DNA of 54,113 nucleotides, taken from the NCBI GenBank assembly GCA_000585015.1, contig JFAX01000010.1, positions 36,355 through 90,467 of the forward strand, in the 5' to 3' direction. Origin of the DNA: Candidatus Accumulibacter adjunctus. GTDB lineage: Bacteria; Pseudomonadota; Gammaproteobacteria; Burkholderiales; Rhodocyclaceae. The translations under genes were made by a program, and so were the position numbers. Within the stretch, counting starts at the first letter, position 1. Each line of letters starts with the position of its first letter. The notes under the pieces were generated by a model. That model was not told the DNA's origin and searched no databases. It saw only the letters and a list, made by a program, of their open reading frames with translations. Shown here in pieces: positions 36,369 through 45,196 of the stretch.

Positions 36369-38168
36369 TCAAGCAGCGAACTGCAGCGCTGCCAGTCGGG
36401 CATACAGACCACCCTTGGCCACCAGTGCGTCGTGTGTTCCCTCCTCGACCACGCAGCCATGATCGAGGACGATGATGCGGTCGGCGCGCTGCACCGTCGC
36501 CAGGCGATGCGCGATGACGATCGTCGTGCGGCCGGCCATCGCGACCTCGAGGGCCGCCTGCACGACGCGCTCGCTGGCGGCGTCTAGGCTGCTGGTCGCC
36601 TCGTCGAGCAACAGCAGCGGTGCGTTCTTCAGCATCGCCCGCGCGATGGCGATCCGCTGCCGCTGCCCGCCGGAGAGTCGCAGGCCGCGCTCGCCGACGA
36701 AGGTGTCGTAGCCCTCGGGCAGGCGGCCGACGAACTCGTCGACGAAGGCGGCACTGGCGGCTGACCGAATCTCGTCGGGCGAAGCGCCCGGTCTGCCGTA
36801 GGCGATGTTGTCGGCAATGCTGCCGGAGAAGATGACCGGCTCCTGCGGCACGACCGCGATCCGCCCGCGCAGCTCGGCGAGCGACAATCGTCGCAGGTCG
36901 ACCCCGTCGACCAGGATGGCGCCGGCAGCGACGTCGTAGAAGCGTTGCACGAGCTGGAAGATGGTGGTCTTGCCGGCGCCCGAGGCACCGACCAGCGCCA
37001 GCGTCTGCCCCGCCGTGATGACCAGATCGAGCCCCCGCAGGACGCTTGTCGTCGGCCGTGACGGATAGGCAAAGTGCACCTGACTGAAGCGCAGCTGCAA
37101 GCCGCCGGCCGACGCCGGCAGGCTGGCCGGGCACGCCGGCTCGGCGATCGGCGAGTGCACGGCGAGCAGTTCCATCAGCCGCTCGGTGGCGCCCGCGGCG
37201 CGCAGCAGGTCGCCCCAGACCTCGGCGAGGACGGCAACGCTGCCGGCGACGAGCATCACGTAGAGCGCCGTCTGGCTCAGCTCGCCGGCGCTGATCTCGC
37301 CGGCCAGAACGGCCCGCACGCCGCCGTACATGCCGTACAGCAGCGAGGCGAAGACGCCGATGATGACGAAGGCGGTCAGTGCCGAGCGCGTGCCGGTGCG
37401 TCGCATCGAGGCCGTGAAGGCCTCTTCGTTGGCGCGGCCGAAGCGCTCGGCCTCGGCCGCCTCGCGGCCGTGGCTCTGCACCACCGCGACCGCATTGAGC
37501 ACCTCGCCGGCGATGCCGCCGGTGTCGGCCAGGCGATCCTGGCTGGCGCGCGACAACTTGCGGACGCGCCGCGCGATCAGCACCGCCGGCAGGACGACGA
37601 GGACGATGATGCCGGCGACCGACAGCATCAGCCGCGGCGCGGTCGCCAGCAGCATCGCCAGGCCGCCGAGCAGCAGCACGAGGTTGCGCAGCCCCATGCT
37701 GGCGCTCGAGCCGAGCGCATGATGGATGACCGTCGTATCGGTGCTCAGACGCGAGAGAACCTCGCCGGTCTTCAGCGTCTCGAAGAACTGCGGACTCTGC
37801 CGCAGCACGTGCGCGTATACCGCCTGCCGCAGGTCGGTGGTGACGCGCTCGCCGATCCAGCTCACCATGTAGTAGCGGGCGGCAGTGGCCAGACCGAGCA
37901 GCAACGAGAGAGCGAAGAGGAACAGGAAGTGCTGCCGAATCGCTGCCATCCGCTCGTCCGAAGCCCCTGCAACGGGCTGCATCAGCCCGCCGTCGACCAG
38001 CAGCTTGACGGCGTGGGGAAGCATCAACATCGCGCCGGCAGCCAGCAGCAGGAACGAAAGGGCAAGCGCCAACCGCCCGGGGTAGCGGCCAACGTAGGGC
38101 AACAGGGCGCGCAGTGGCCGCAGCCGGCGGGTCGCAGCCGGCGACCCGCCGGCTGCGGCTGGCGCCAC
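36369..38168 (-). CDS. ABC exporter half-transporter (MsbA-like)
   Basis: 599 residues from GTG 38168; ribosome site weak, but this start clears the MAPEG stop and gives normal length. Six helices (1-310) are followed by an ATPase with Walker A GASGAGKTT, signature LSGGQRQR, Walker B LLLLDEATSSLD and the H-loop IAHR. VPQEPVIFSGSIADNIAYG is typical of lipid/peptide exporters. Works as a homodimer in the inner membrane. A perfect 19-bp hairpin covers codons just after the start, which makes the true start uncertain. Confidence 0.9.
   Translation of the reverse strand: MAPAAAGGSPAATRRLRPLRALLPYVGRYPGRLALALSFLLLAAGAMLMLPHAVKLLVDGGLMQPVAGASDERMAAIRQHFLFLFALSLLLGLATAARYYMVSWIGERVTTDLRQAVYAHVLRQSPQFFETLKTGEVLSRLSTDTTVIHHALGSSASMGLRNLVLLLGGLAMLLATAPRLMLSVAGIIVLVVLPAVLIARRVRKLSRASQDRLADTGGIAGEVLNAVAVVQSHGREAAEAERFGRANEEAFTASMRRTGTRSALTAFVIIGVFASLLYGMYGGVRAVLAGEISAGELSQTALYVMLVAGSVAVLAEVWGDLLRAAGATERLMELLAVHSPIAEPACPASLPASAGGLQLRFSQVHFAYPSRPTTSVLRGLDLVITAGQTLALVGASGAGKTTIFQLVQRFYDVAAGAILVDGVDLRRLSLAELRGRIAVVPQEPVIFSGSIADNIAYGRPGASPDEIRSAASAAFVDEFVGRLPEGYDTFVGERGLRLSGGQRQRIAIARAMLKNAPLLLLDEATSSLDAASERVVQAALEVAMAGRTTIVIAHRLATVQRADRIIVLDHGCVVEEGTHDALVAKGGLYARLAALQFAA
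38117..38159. repeat. Perfect 19-bp inverted repeat at the MAPEG/ABC gene junction
   Basis: GCCGCAGCCGGCGGGTCGC at 38117-38135 and its exact complement at 38141-38159, with a 5-nt loop. In the minus-strand mRNA it forms a very strong GC stem about 24 nt after the MAPEG stop and inside or just before the ABC coding region. It could limit translation or read-through. No T-tract. Confidence 0.8.
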
Positions 38169-38182
38169 GGGAGCGGCCCGGC

Positions 38183-38578
38183 TCAGCCGAGCATTCCCAG
38201 CACGACGCCAACGGCGGCGCCGATGCCCAGCGCGCCGAAGCAGAGCATCGAGAGCAGGAAGCCGGCGCCACGCGTCCGCGGATCGCGCGCGTAGGCGATC
38301 GCATACCACACCCGCGCCAGCAGCCAGACGCCCCCGAGCACCGTCGCCCAGAGACTCGATACGCTGCTGGCGAACACCCACAGCACCGGCAGGAAGGCGA
38401 CACTGTTCTCGACGGTGTTGGCCTGGATGCGGTGGGCGATCTCGAATTGCGGATGGCCGCTGGTCGCCGGCGCCTTGATGCCGAAGCGGATGCGGCAGCG
38501 ACCGACGTATGCGGCGCAGGCGAAGAGCAGGAAGGAGGTCGCGAGAGTGACCAGGGCTGGTCCAGGGTAAGGGTTCAT
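38183..38578 (-). CDS. MAPEG-family membrane protein
   Basis: 131 residues from ATG 38578, four helices. The family motif is visible as IAHRIQANTVENSVAFLPVL, with ARVWYAIAYARDPRTRGAG later. MAPEG members include glutathione-dependent membrane enzymes; the bacterial ones mostly have no known substrate. Follows the RDD gene by 55 nt and precedes the ABC exporter. Confidence 0.87.
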   Translation of the reverse strand: MNPYPGPALVTLATSFLLFACAAYVGRCRIRFGIKAPATSGHPQFEIAHRIQANTVENSVAFLPVLWVFASSVSSLWATVLGGVWLLARVWYAIAYARDPRTRGAGFLLSMLCFGALGIGAAVGVVLGMLG

Positions 38579-38633
38579 GGCATCGATTCGGGCAAGGGAC
38601 GAGTTGCCACAGACAACGAAAGAGCCGCGAAAT

Positions 38634-39344
38634 TCAGCCCTGCCGGCTGCCGAACAGGAAATTGCCGATGCGCCGCAGGCGAAGCACTCGCTCCTCGCCA
38701 TCGACACCGGCGAACAGCGGACCGGCGGCGGCAGCCAGTTCGGCGGCCCGCTCCGGCGTCAGCAGGGGCGCCCGCTGGCTGAACTCGATCAGCACGAGCT
38801 GTTCTTCGCGGCTGAGTGCGCACGGCGGCGGCTCGCTGCCGACATCGATGCTGCCGCCCACCGGCGGCCGGCGGTGGCTCCCGACATGAACCACCAGCGT
38901 CCCGGCGGCGAGATCGCCGAGCCGCTTGCCGTCGGCGTTGAGGAGGCTGCTGACGAAGCCCGTGGCATAGAGCAGCGGCAGGAAGTCGATGGCGCGCAGG
39001 GAATTGCGGATGAACGCCGCATTGCCGCCGACCGGCCGCCCGTCGTCGTGCACCACCGCCAGCCCGCACGCCTTCTTGCCGGGTGTCTGCCCATGAAACC
39101 AGATCTCGCAGGCGATCGGATAGAGCCACTCGAGCAGGAACGCGGCGAGCAGGAGCAGACCGGCACCGAAATCGCCCAGCCGCGAGGCGACGAGCACCAG
39201 CAGCAGCCAGACCGCCAAGCGGATCAGGAAATCGATCAGCCAGGCGCGCGCGCGCACCACCGGACCGGCCAGCCGCAGGTCGATGACGCAACCCTCGGGA
39301 GTCGCCAGCCGGCGAACGGTATCCAGACGCGCGCTGCTCGTCAC
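38634..39344 (-). CDS. RDD-family membrane protein
   Basis: 236 residues from GTG 39344, whose GTGA overlaps the stop of the upstream gene. RDD features: VVRARAWLIDFLIRLAVWLL, EIWFHGQTPGKKACGLAVVH, LNADGKRLGDLAAGTLVV. A soluble C-terminal part of about 80 residues follows. RDD proteins often accompany the SpoIIM/DUF4129/MoxR/DUF58 genes, as here. Confidence 0.88.
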   Translation of the reverse strand: MTSSARLDTVRRLATPEGCVIDLRLAGPVVRARAWLIDFLIRLAVWLLLVLVASRLGDFGAGLLLLAAFLLEWLYPIACEIWFHGQTPGKKACGLAVVHDDGRPVGGNAAFIRNSLRAIDFLPLLYATGFVSSLLNADGKRLGDLAAGTLVVHVGSHRRPPVGGSIDVGSEPPPCALSREEQLVLIEFSQRAPLLTPERAAELAAAAGPLFAGVDGEERVLRLRRIGNFLFGSRQG

Positions 39345-40120
39345 TCGCTGAAGAAGATGTCGCGATAGGCGGCGTAGAGCGAGGCGTAGATCACCGGCAG
39401 CAGCAGCAGCCAGCCGAGCAGCAGGGGCAGGCTGGCGCATACCGCAAGGAGCAGGACGAGGACGCCATAGACCATGAACGGCGGCAGGTTGCGCAAAGCG
39501 ACGCGCAGGCTGGTCCAGATCGCCTGGCTGGCCGAAAAGTCGTGCAGCACGACCAGCGGCGGCGCCAGCCAGACGGCCATGGCAAGCGGCGTGAACACCA
39601 GGATCATCACCCCGAGCGAGAGCAGGAAGGTCCACAGCGCCGCCTCGCCGCCCGCACCGTCCGCCGTTCCGACCGCCACCGCACCGGTCAGCGCGGCAAC
39701 CACGCCGATGATGATGGCCATCAGCAACAGGCCGAGGAGATAGAGCAGGCCCACCATCAGCAGCGTGCCCGGGCGCCGCGAGAAGCCGGCGAACAGGTGC
39801 GAGAAGCGGATGCCCTCGCCGTCCTCGATGGCGCGGCAGCCGATGCTGAGCCCGCCGATGAACACCGGCGCCAGCAGGTTGACGGCGACGTTGAGGAACG
39901 GGATGCTGCCGAGGATGAGCAACACGGCGAGACAGGCGACCGCGATGCCGATCCAGGTCCCCGGCGCCGTCCGGAAGAGCTGCCAGCCCCGCTGCAGCCA
40001 GCGGTAACCGTGGCTGAGCGGCAGCAGGCGGCCACCGCCCTGAAAATCGCCGATGACCAGCTCGCCATGGTCCTGCAGGCGCGCCACCGGCGTCTGAAAC
40101 GGATTGTCCTGGATACTCAT
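39341..40120 (-). CDS. BPSS1780-type multi-helix membrane protein
   Basis: 259 residues with about six helices (TWIGIAVACLAVLLILGSIP, LLMVGLLYLLGLLLMAIIIG, FTPLAMAVWLAPPLVVLHDF). The N-terminus NPFQTPVARLQD and the GYRWLQRGWQLFRTAPGTW stretch match betaproteobacterial proteins of this group. No known activity. Coupled to the RDD gene by a 4-base overlap. Confidence 0.75.
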   Translation of the reverse strand: MSIQDNPFQTPVARLQDHGELVIGDFQGGGRLLPLSHGYRWLQRGWQLFRTAPGTWIGIAVACLAVLLILGSIPFLNVAVNLLAPVFIGGLSIGCRAIEDGEGIRFSHLFAGFSRRPGTLLMVGLLYLLGLLLMAIIIGVVAALTGAVAVGTADGAGGEAALWTFLLSLGVMILVFTPLAMAVWLAPPLVVLHDFSASQAIWTSLRVALRNLPPFMVYGVLVLLLAVCASLPLLLGWLLLLPVIYASLYAAYRDIFFSE

Positions 40121-40208
40121 CGCGCCCCCCGCGCCGCTGCCCTCAGCATGGCCGCCATCGTCGTCGTCCTCACCACGGCGCTGTCGCGCCGCCGCCCGCA
40201 GGCGCGTA

Positions 40209-41519
40209 CTATAGCGTGCCCGCGCGCTTTCTGGCTCGGTAATGATTGATCAGAGCCACCGGCAACTCACTCGCACTGACATCCAGGATCTCGACGCCGC
40301 CGTGGCGCAGCAGGGCCAGTTGTCGTCGCCGCGCCTGCAGGTAGTCGAGACCGGCGGCGCGCAGCAGCGCCGCGGAGAAGTCCTCGACCGGCGCCTCGAG
40401 CACCTCATCGAGGATCGGTTCGCGCAGACTGGCGACGCTGACCGCATGCCGGCGACGCAAATGACGCACCGCCGGCAGCAGCGTATCGTCGTCCTCGTCG
40501 CGCAGGTTGGTGACCAGGATGACCAGCGCCCGCTTGCGCAGATGGCGGCTCAGCGTCTCGCTGGCGGCGAGATAGTCCGGGACCTGCAGCGATGGCTCGA
40601 GATCGTAGACCGCGTTCATCAGCGTGTTGACCGTCGCCACCGTCTTGCCCGGCAGCAGAAGCCGCGGCCGCGCATGGCCGAAGGTGGCGAGGCCGACCGC
40701 GTCGCCCTGGCGCAGGGCCACCCAGGCGAGCAGGAGAAGGGCGTTGAGGGTATGGTCGAAGTGCGACAGTTCGCCGTCGCGGGCGCGCATGCGGGCGCTG
40801 CAGTCGAGCAGGAAGAGGATCTGCTGATCGCGCTCATCGGCGTACTCGCGCGAGATCAGGCGGCTGACGCGGGAACTCGCCTTCCAGTCGATCGCCCGCG
40901 GCGAGTCGTCCTGGCGGTAGTCGCGCAGTTGCTGGAATTCCATTCCCTGACCGCGCCGCCGCCGCTGCAGGATGCCGATCTGTGACAGCCGGTTGTCGGT
41001 GGCGAGCAGCGTGTAGTGGGCGATGCGCGCGAAATTCGGGTACACCCGCACCTCGTCGCGGGCCGCCAGCCGCTCCTGCATCTGCCACAGGCGCAGCGGC
41101 GACGAGCGGCGCAGCGTGATGCCGTCGAAGCACTGCCGGCCGCGCTCGCTGACCGCCACGCGGTAGCTGAGGCGCAGCCAGCGCCCGCGCGCCAAGGCGA
41201 AAGGCAGCGGCAGGCCGTCGCTGGCGAAGGCCGCCGGGTGGCCGTCGGTCAGCCAGCCGCGGGCAGCGGCGGCGTCACAGCGCAGACGCAGCCCGACGGT
41301 CTGCCAGGTACCCACCGGCATCGCGTGCGCCAGTTGCCGCTGCACGCTGACTTCGCCACGCCGGCTGCGGGCAGCCAGTCCATCGGCCACCGCCAGCGCA
41401 GCCAGGGCGACGCCGGCGGTCTGCCAAAGCGGCAGCCAGGCGGGCACGATGGCCGCGGCCACTGCCAGCAGCAGCCAGCAGCCGGCGGCCAGCAGAAGCG
41501 CACGATCGGGCAGGAGCAT
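40209..41519 (-). CDS. DUF58 protein
   Basis: 436 residues from ATG 41519; no clear ribosome site, so the start is tentative. Two N-terminal helices, then the DUF58 core (MEFQQLRDYRQDDSPRAIDW, KASSRVSRLISREYADERDQ) and a von Willebrand-like fold (ILFLLDCSARMRARDGEL). It normally works with the MoxR ATPase encoded 8 nt upstream, possibly as a chaperone pair for membrane or surface complexes. Confidence 0.92.
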   Translation of the reverse strand: MLLPDRALLLAAGCWLLLAVAAAIVPAWLPLWQTAGVALAALAVADGLAARSRRGEVSVQRQLAHAMPVGTWQTVGLRLRCDAAAARGWLTDGHPAAFASDGLPLPFALARGRWLRLSYRVAVSERGRQCFDGITLRRSSPLRLWQMQERLAARDEVRVYPNFARIAHYTLLATDNRLSQIGILQRRRRGQGMEFQQLRDYRQDDSPRAIDWKASSRVSRLISREYADERDQQILFLLDCSARMRARDGELSHFDHTLNALLLLAWVALRQGDAVGLATFGHARPRLLLPGKTVATVNTLMNAVYDLEPSLQVPDYLAASETLSRHLRKRALVILVTNLRDEDDDTLLPAVRHLRRRHAVSVASLREPILDEVLEAPVEDFSAALLRAAGLDYLQARRRQLALLRHGGVEILDVSASELPVALINHYRARKRAGTL

Positions 41520-41527
41520 CGAAAAGT

Positions 41528-42517
41528 CTAGAGGCGTGGCGCCGGCACGCGCTCGAGCAGCGCGCGCAGGAGATCGTCGGCGCTCAGCCCCTCGATCTCG
41601 GCCTCGGCGGTCGGCGTCACGCGATGGCGCAGTGCCGGCAGGGCGACGGCCTTGACATCGTCCGGGGTGGCAAAGCCACGCCCGCCGATCAGTGCCCGCG
41701 CCCGCGCCGCGCGGACCAGCGCGATCGGCCCGCGCGGCCCGGCGCCGCTGGCCAGACCGGGCGTATCGCGACTGCCGCGAACGATCGCCACGGCATAGGC
41801 GAGGACGCGCTCGTCGAGGGTCACATGCGCGGCCCACTGCTGCAGTCCGACGACGGCGGCCGGCTGCAGCAGCGTCGCCACCGTCTCGACGTCGAGATCG
41901 GCGCCGGTCTTGGCGCTGGTCACCTGCCGCGTCAGGGCGATCTCCTCCTGCTCGCTCGGGTAGTCGATGCGGATCTTCAGCAGGAAGCGGTCGAGCTGCG
42001 CCTCCGGCAGCGGGTAGGTCCCCTCCTGCTCGATCGGGTTCTGCGTCGCCAGGACCATGAACGGCTGCGGCAGGGGCGACGTGCTGCCCTCCAGCGTCAC
42101 CTGCTTCTCCTGCATCGCTTCGAGCAGCGCCGCCTGCGTCTTCGCCGGCGCCCGGTTGATCTCGTCGGCGAGCAGCAGATGCGTGAATACCGGACCCTGC
42201 CGGGTGACGAAGCGTGCCGTCGCTGCATCGAACAGCGTGTGCCCGACGACGTCGGAAGGCATCAGGTCGGGAGTGAACTGGATGCGCCGCGTCTCGCCGG
42301 CGAAGGTTCTCGCCAGAGCCTTCACCAGCAGGGTCTTGCCGAGGCCCGGCACGCCCTCGATGAGGACATGTGCATCGGCGAGCAGCGCGATCAGCACCTC
42401 GTCGATGACCGCCTGCTGACCGATCACCGCTTTCGCGATCTCGCCGCGGACGGTGGCGAGCAACTGCGCCGCCTGCTGCAACTGCTCCGTCGAAAGTCTG
42501 ACCGCTGGACTGTTCAT
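41528..42517 (-). CDS. MoxR-family AAA+ ATPase
   Basis: 329 residues from ATG 42517. Walker A GVPGLGKTLL, Walker B LLLADEINRAPAKTQ, and the sensor-region stretch MVLATQNPIEQEGTYPLPEA are intact. MoxR ATPases are cytoplasmic chaperones genetically tied to DUF58 proteins. It lies 10 nt after the DUF4350 gene. Confidence 0.95.
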   Translation of the reverse strand: MNSPAVRLSTEQLQQAAQLLATVRGEIAKAVIGQQAVIDEVLIALLADAHVLIEGVPGLGKTLLVKALARTFAGETRRIQFTPDLMPSDVVGHTLFDAATARFVTRQGPVFTHLLLADEINRAPAKTQAALLEAMQEKQVTLEGSTSPLPQPFMVLATQNPIEQEGTYPLPEAQLDRFLLKIRIDYPSEQEEIALTRQVTSAKTGADLDVETVATLLQPAAVVGLQQWAAHVTLDERVLAYAVAIVRGSRDTPGLASGAGPRGPIALVRAARARALIGGRGFATPDDVKAVALPALRHRVTPTAEAEIEGLSADDLLRALLERVPAPRL

Positions 42518-42527
42518 GGTGGAATTC

Positions 42528-43664
42528 TCAAAGGACCCGTTCAAGCTCTTGCAGCGTGCGCAGGGCGTCGGTGAAGGCATGCGGACCATCGGCGGGACCG
42601 GCCAGCGCGGCGGCAATGCGCGCCGCCGGCAAAGCGGAGAGTGCCGCCAGCTGGCTCACCTGCGCCGCCGGCGTGCGGGCGGCGATTGCCGGCCGGCGCT
42701 GGCCGAGACGCTGGCGGAAATGCTCGCGGGCGGCCGGCAGCAACGCCGCCAGTTGCCCGCAGCGCCACAGATAGCGGCCGACCGCCGCCAAGTGCTCGCG
42801 CAGTTCGCGGCGCGCAGGCGCCGGCTCGGGCTGCAGGCTGCCGAAACGGGGAACGATGCGCCACAGCCAGAGCAGCAGCACGAGCAGCGCGGCGAACGCC
42901 GCCGCGCGCGCATTCTCGGCGAGCCATTCGAACAGCGTCGGCATCTGCAGCCTGGACAGCAGCAACACCTGCGGCGGCGGCGAGCCCGCGTTGCCACCGA
43001 TCAGCGTCCAGTAGAACTCGGCGTGATCCAGCTCGCCGATCCGCCGGTTGCCGAGCTGCTGGTCGAGTTCGCTGGCCACCGTCAACCGCCCTTCGCCGAT
43101 GCGGAACTGCAGCATCTGCACCCCCTCCTGCCCGCCGTCGCCAGCCGACCAGGCGGGCTGCCGCCCGCTGGCGCTGAGCTTCTGCCAGCTGGCGGAAACC
43201 TGCAGCGGACGACTGCCGCCAGGCGGCTGCACGGTGATCGCCGCGGGACGCTGCGGTATCTCCTCCATGGACCTGGTCGCACGGCCGACGCCGACACTGT
43301 CGAGCAGCGGATCGGCAAGCTGCGGATCTTCCGCCACCGCGATCAGGTGGCCGCCCGCCGCGACCCAGGCAAGCAGGTGGCGCAGACGCTCCGGCGGCAG
43401 CAGATGCGCCCGCTGACGGTCGAGAAAGAGGGTGGTTCCCGCCGGCGGATCGTCGAGCACGCGGGCATCGGACTGCCGCCTCAGCGTGCCACCCATGCCG
43501 GCGGTCAGCCGCTCCAGCGCCAGGTACGGATTGCGCCGCGCCTCGGCGTGCGGCGCCTCGCGTACGGACACCGGCACGCGCTCGAAATGATCGACGAGCC
43601 AGACGGCAAGCGCGCCCACGACGAGCAGCGCGAGCAGTCCGGCCGCCAGCAATCGCCGCCTCAT
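42528..43664 (-). CDS. DUF4350 membrane protein
   Basis: 378 residues from ATG 43664, which overlaps the DUF4129 stop (ATGA). N-terminal helix (LLAAGLLALLVVGALAVWLV), a soluble domain with RNPYLALERLTAGMGG and LFLDRQRAHLLPPERL, a second helix at about 265-285, and a cytoplasmic tail. The middle domain resembles the glutamine-amidotransferase-like fold of DUF4350. Part of the MoxR operon. Confidence 0.87.
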   Translation of the reverse strand: MRRRLLAAGLLALLVVGALAVWLVDHFERVPVSVREAPHAEARRNPYLALERLTAGMGGTLRRQSDARVLDDPPAGTTLFLDRQRAHLLPPERLRHLLAWVAAGGHLIAVAEDPQLADPLLDSVGVGRATRSMEEIPQRPAAITVQPPGGSRPLQVSASWQKLSASGRQPAWSAGDGGQEGVQMLQFRIGEGRLTVASELDQQLGNRRIGELDHAEFYWTLIGGNAGSPPPQVLLLSRLQMPTLFEWLAENARAAAFAALLVLLLWLWRIVPRFGSLQPEPAPARRELREHLAAVGRYLWRCGQLAALLPAAREHFRQRLGQRRPAIAARTPAAQVSQLAALSALPAARIAAALAGPADGPHAFTDALRTLQELERVL

Positions 43665-45196
43665 CGCCGACCACCGCTGGCGGCGAAATGATGCTGCCAG
43701 GCCGCCAGCAGTTCCTCGGCACGCGGACCCGGCAGCGGCCAGCCGCCATAGGCCACCCGGCGCCAGGCGTCTACGAGTTCGGCGAAACAGCGCTCGACCG
43801 CCGTCGGCACCTGCCCGGCGACGCGGCGCAGACAGTCTTCCTCGGTGTCGCCGGTGGCGAATTCGATCTGCCGCTGCGCGATCAGGCTGCGCAGCGCACC
43901 GCGGTAGAGCAGGCTCAGGGCCTCGACGGTCGCGCCACGCGCCAGCGCCGCCGCCGCTGCCAGTGCGACCTCGGCGGGCAGCGATGCGGGCCGCAGGTCG
44001 ACGCCGGCGACGAACTCCGGCAGGCGCTGCGACTGCGTCGCCGGCGACCGCGGCCGATAGCGGACGAGCACCAGGACCAGTGCCGCCAGGGCCAGCCCGG
44101 CGAACACCCACAGCAGGCCGCGCAGGAACTCGGCCAGGCTCTCGGCGACGATCAGCAGCGTTGCCAGCCAGTCATGCCGCGGCTCGTCAACGGGGCCCTC
44201 CTGCTGCCGCCAGTGCCAGCGCCAGTCCTCGCGCAGTTGCCCGAAGACCGGTTCGGCGAGGACGGCATCGACCACTGCGCGCGCCGCCGCCGGCGGCCTG
44301 ACCGGTGCCACGGCCGCCGCCACGCCCGCATCGCCAGCGACGACCGTAGCCACCACCGGCGGTGCAGCCGCCAGAGCCGGCGCCGGTGACAGCCAGACGG
44401 CGCCGGCGGTCAGCGCGACGAGGACGAGCATCGATGGTGCGCCGACACGCTCGGCCGCGAGGCGCTGCGCCAGGCGTCGCAGACCGAGCTCGATGTCCCA
44501 CCCCTCGAGTTCGCTGCGCCGGTTGAGGTAGAGTGAAAAGCCGGAGGCCACATACAGCGGCTCGATGATCGTCTCGGCGAGCATGAAGCCGAGCGCGGCC
44601 AGCAGATGACCGAAGCGCGACTCCTCGTCGCCGAGCCAGTCCCATGGCGACCAGTGCCGATGCTCACCCGGCACCAGGGCAAAGAGCACGAAAAGCAGCG
44701 ACAGCAGCAGCACCGACGACATGTTGGCGCAGAAAAAGGTCAGCCAGGCGGCATGGCCGTGGCAGCGCCGGCCGAGCAGCGCGAAGCGGGCGCGGGCGGC
44801 GGCGCCGCGCTGTTGCTCGAGCTGCCACACCGGCAGCAGCAGCGAGCGCGCCAGGCTGAAGCGGCGCAGGCTGAGTCCGGAGATCAGCCCCGGCGCGCGC
44901 AACAGGCGCGGCAGCTCGCGCAGCACATCACGGACGGAACACGCCTCGCCGAACAGTGAACGACTGCAGACATGCAGCAGCACACGGTCGAACAGCGGCT
45001 TCAGCCACCACAGCAGCGCGATCACGTATCCCGGCCACGGCCAGAAGGCGAGCAGCAGCAGACCGGCCAGCCAGTAGGTGGCGAACCAGGCGCCGTAGAT
45101 GCGTACGGCCCACTGCCGCAGCATCGCCTGTCCGAGGTCGATGGCCTCCCAGGCGCTGCGCCGCCGCAGGCGGACGGCGATGTCCTCAAGCCGCAC
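43661..45196 (-). CDS. DUF4129 membrane protein
   Basis: 511 residues from GTG 45196, overlapping the SpoIIM-like gene by 11 nt. Several helices in the first 220 residues, an Ala-rich linker, another helix, and a C-terminal DUF4129 domain (GATVEALSLLYRGALRSLIA, ATGDTEEDCLRRVAG). In other bacteria this domain appears with transglutaminase and MoxR/DUF58 genes. Confidence 0.87.
   Translation of the reverse strand: MRLEDIAVRLRRRSAWEAIDLGQAMLRQWAVRIYGAWFATYWLAGLLLLAFWPWPGYVIALLWWLKPLFDRVLLHVCSRSLFGEACSVRDVLRELPRLLRAPGLISGLSLRRFSLARSLLLPVWQLEQQRGAAARARFALLGRRCHGHAAWLTFFCANMSSVLLLSLLFVLFALVPGEHRHWSPWDWLGDEESRFGHLLAALGFMLAETIIEPLYVASGFSLYLNRRSELEGWDIELGLRRLAQRLAAERVGAPSMLVLVALTAGAVWLSPAPALAAAPPVVATVVAGDAGVAAAVAPVRPPAAARAVVDAVLAEPVFGQLREDWRWHWRQQEGPVDEPRHDWLATLLIVAESLAEFLRGLLWVFAGLALAALVLVLVRYRPRSPATQSQRLPEFVAGVDLRPASLPAEVALAAAAALARGATVEALSLLYRGALRSLIAQRQIEFATGDTEEDCLRRVAGQVPTAVERCFAELVDAWRRVAYGGWPLPGPRAEELLAAWQHHFAASGGRR

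Noticed and set aside
36250-38403. Alternative minus-strand frame overlapping the ABC exporter
   Set aside because: Lacks Walker and signature motifs, which are all in the frame ending at 36369.
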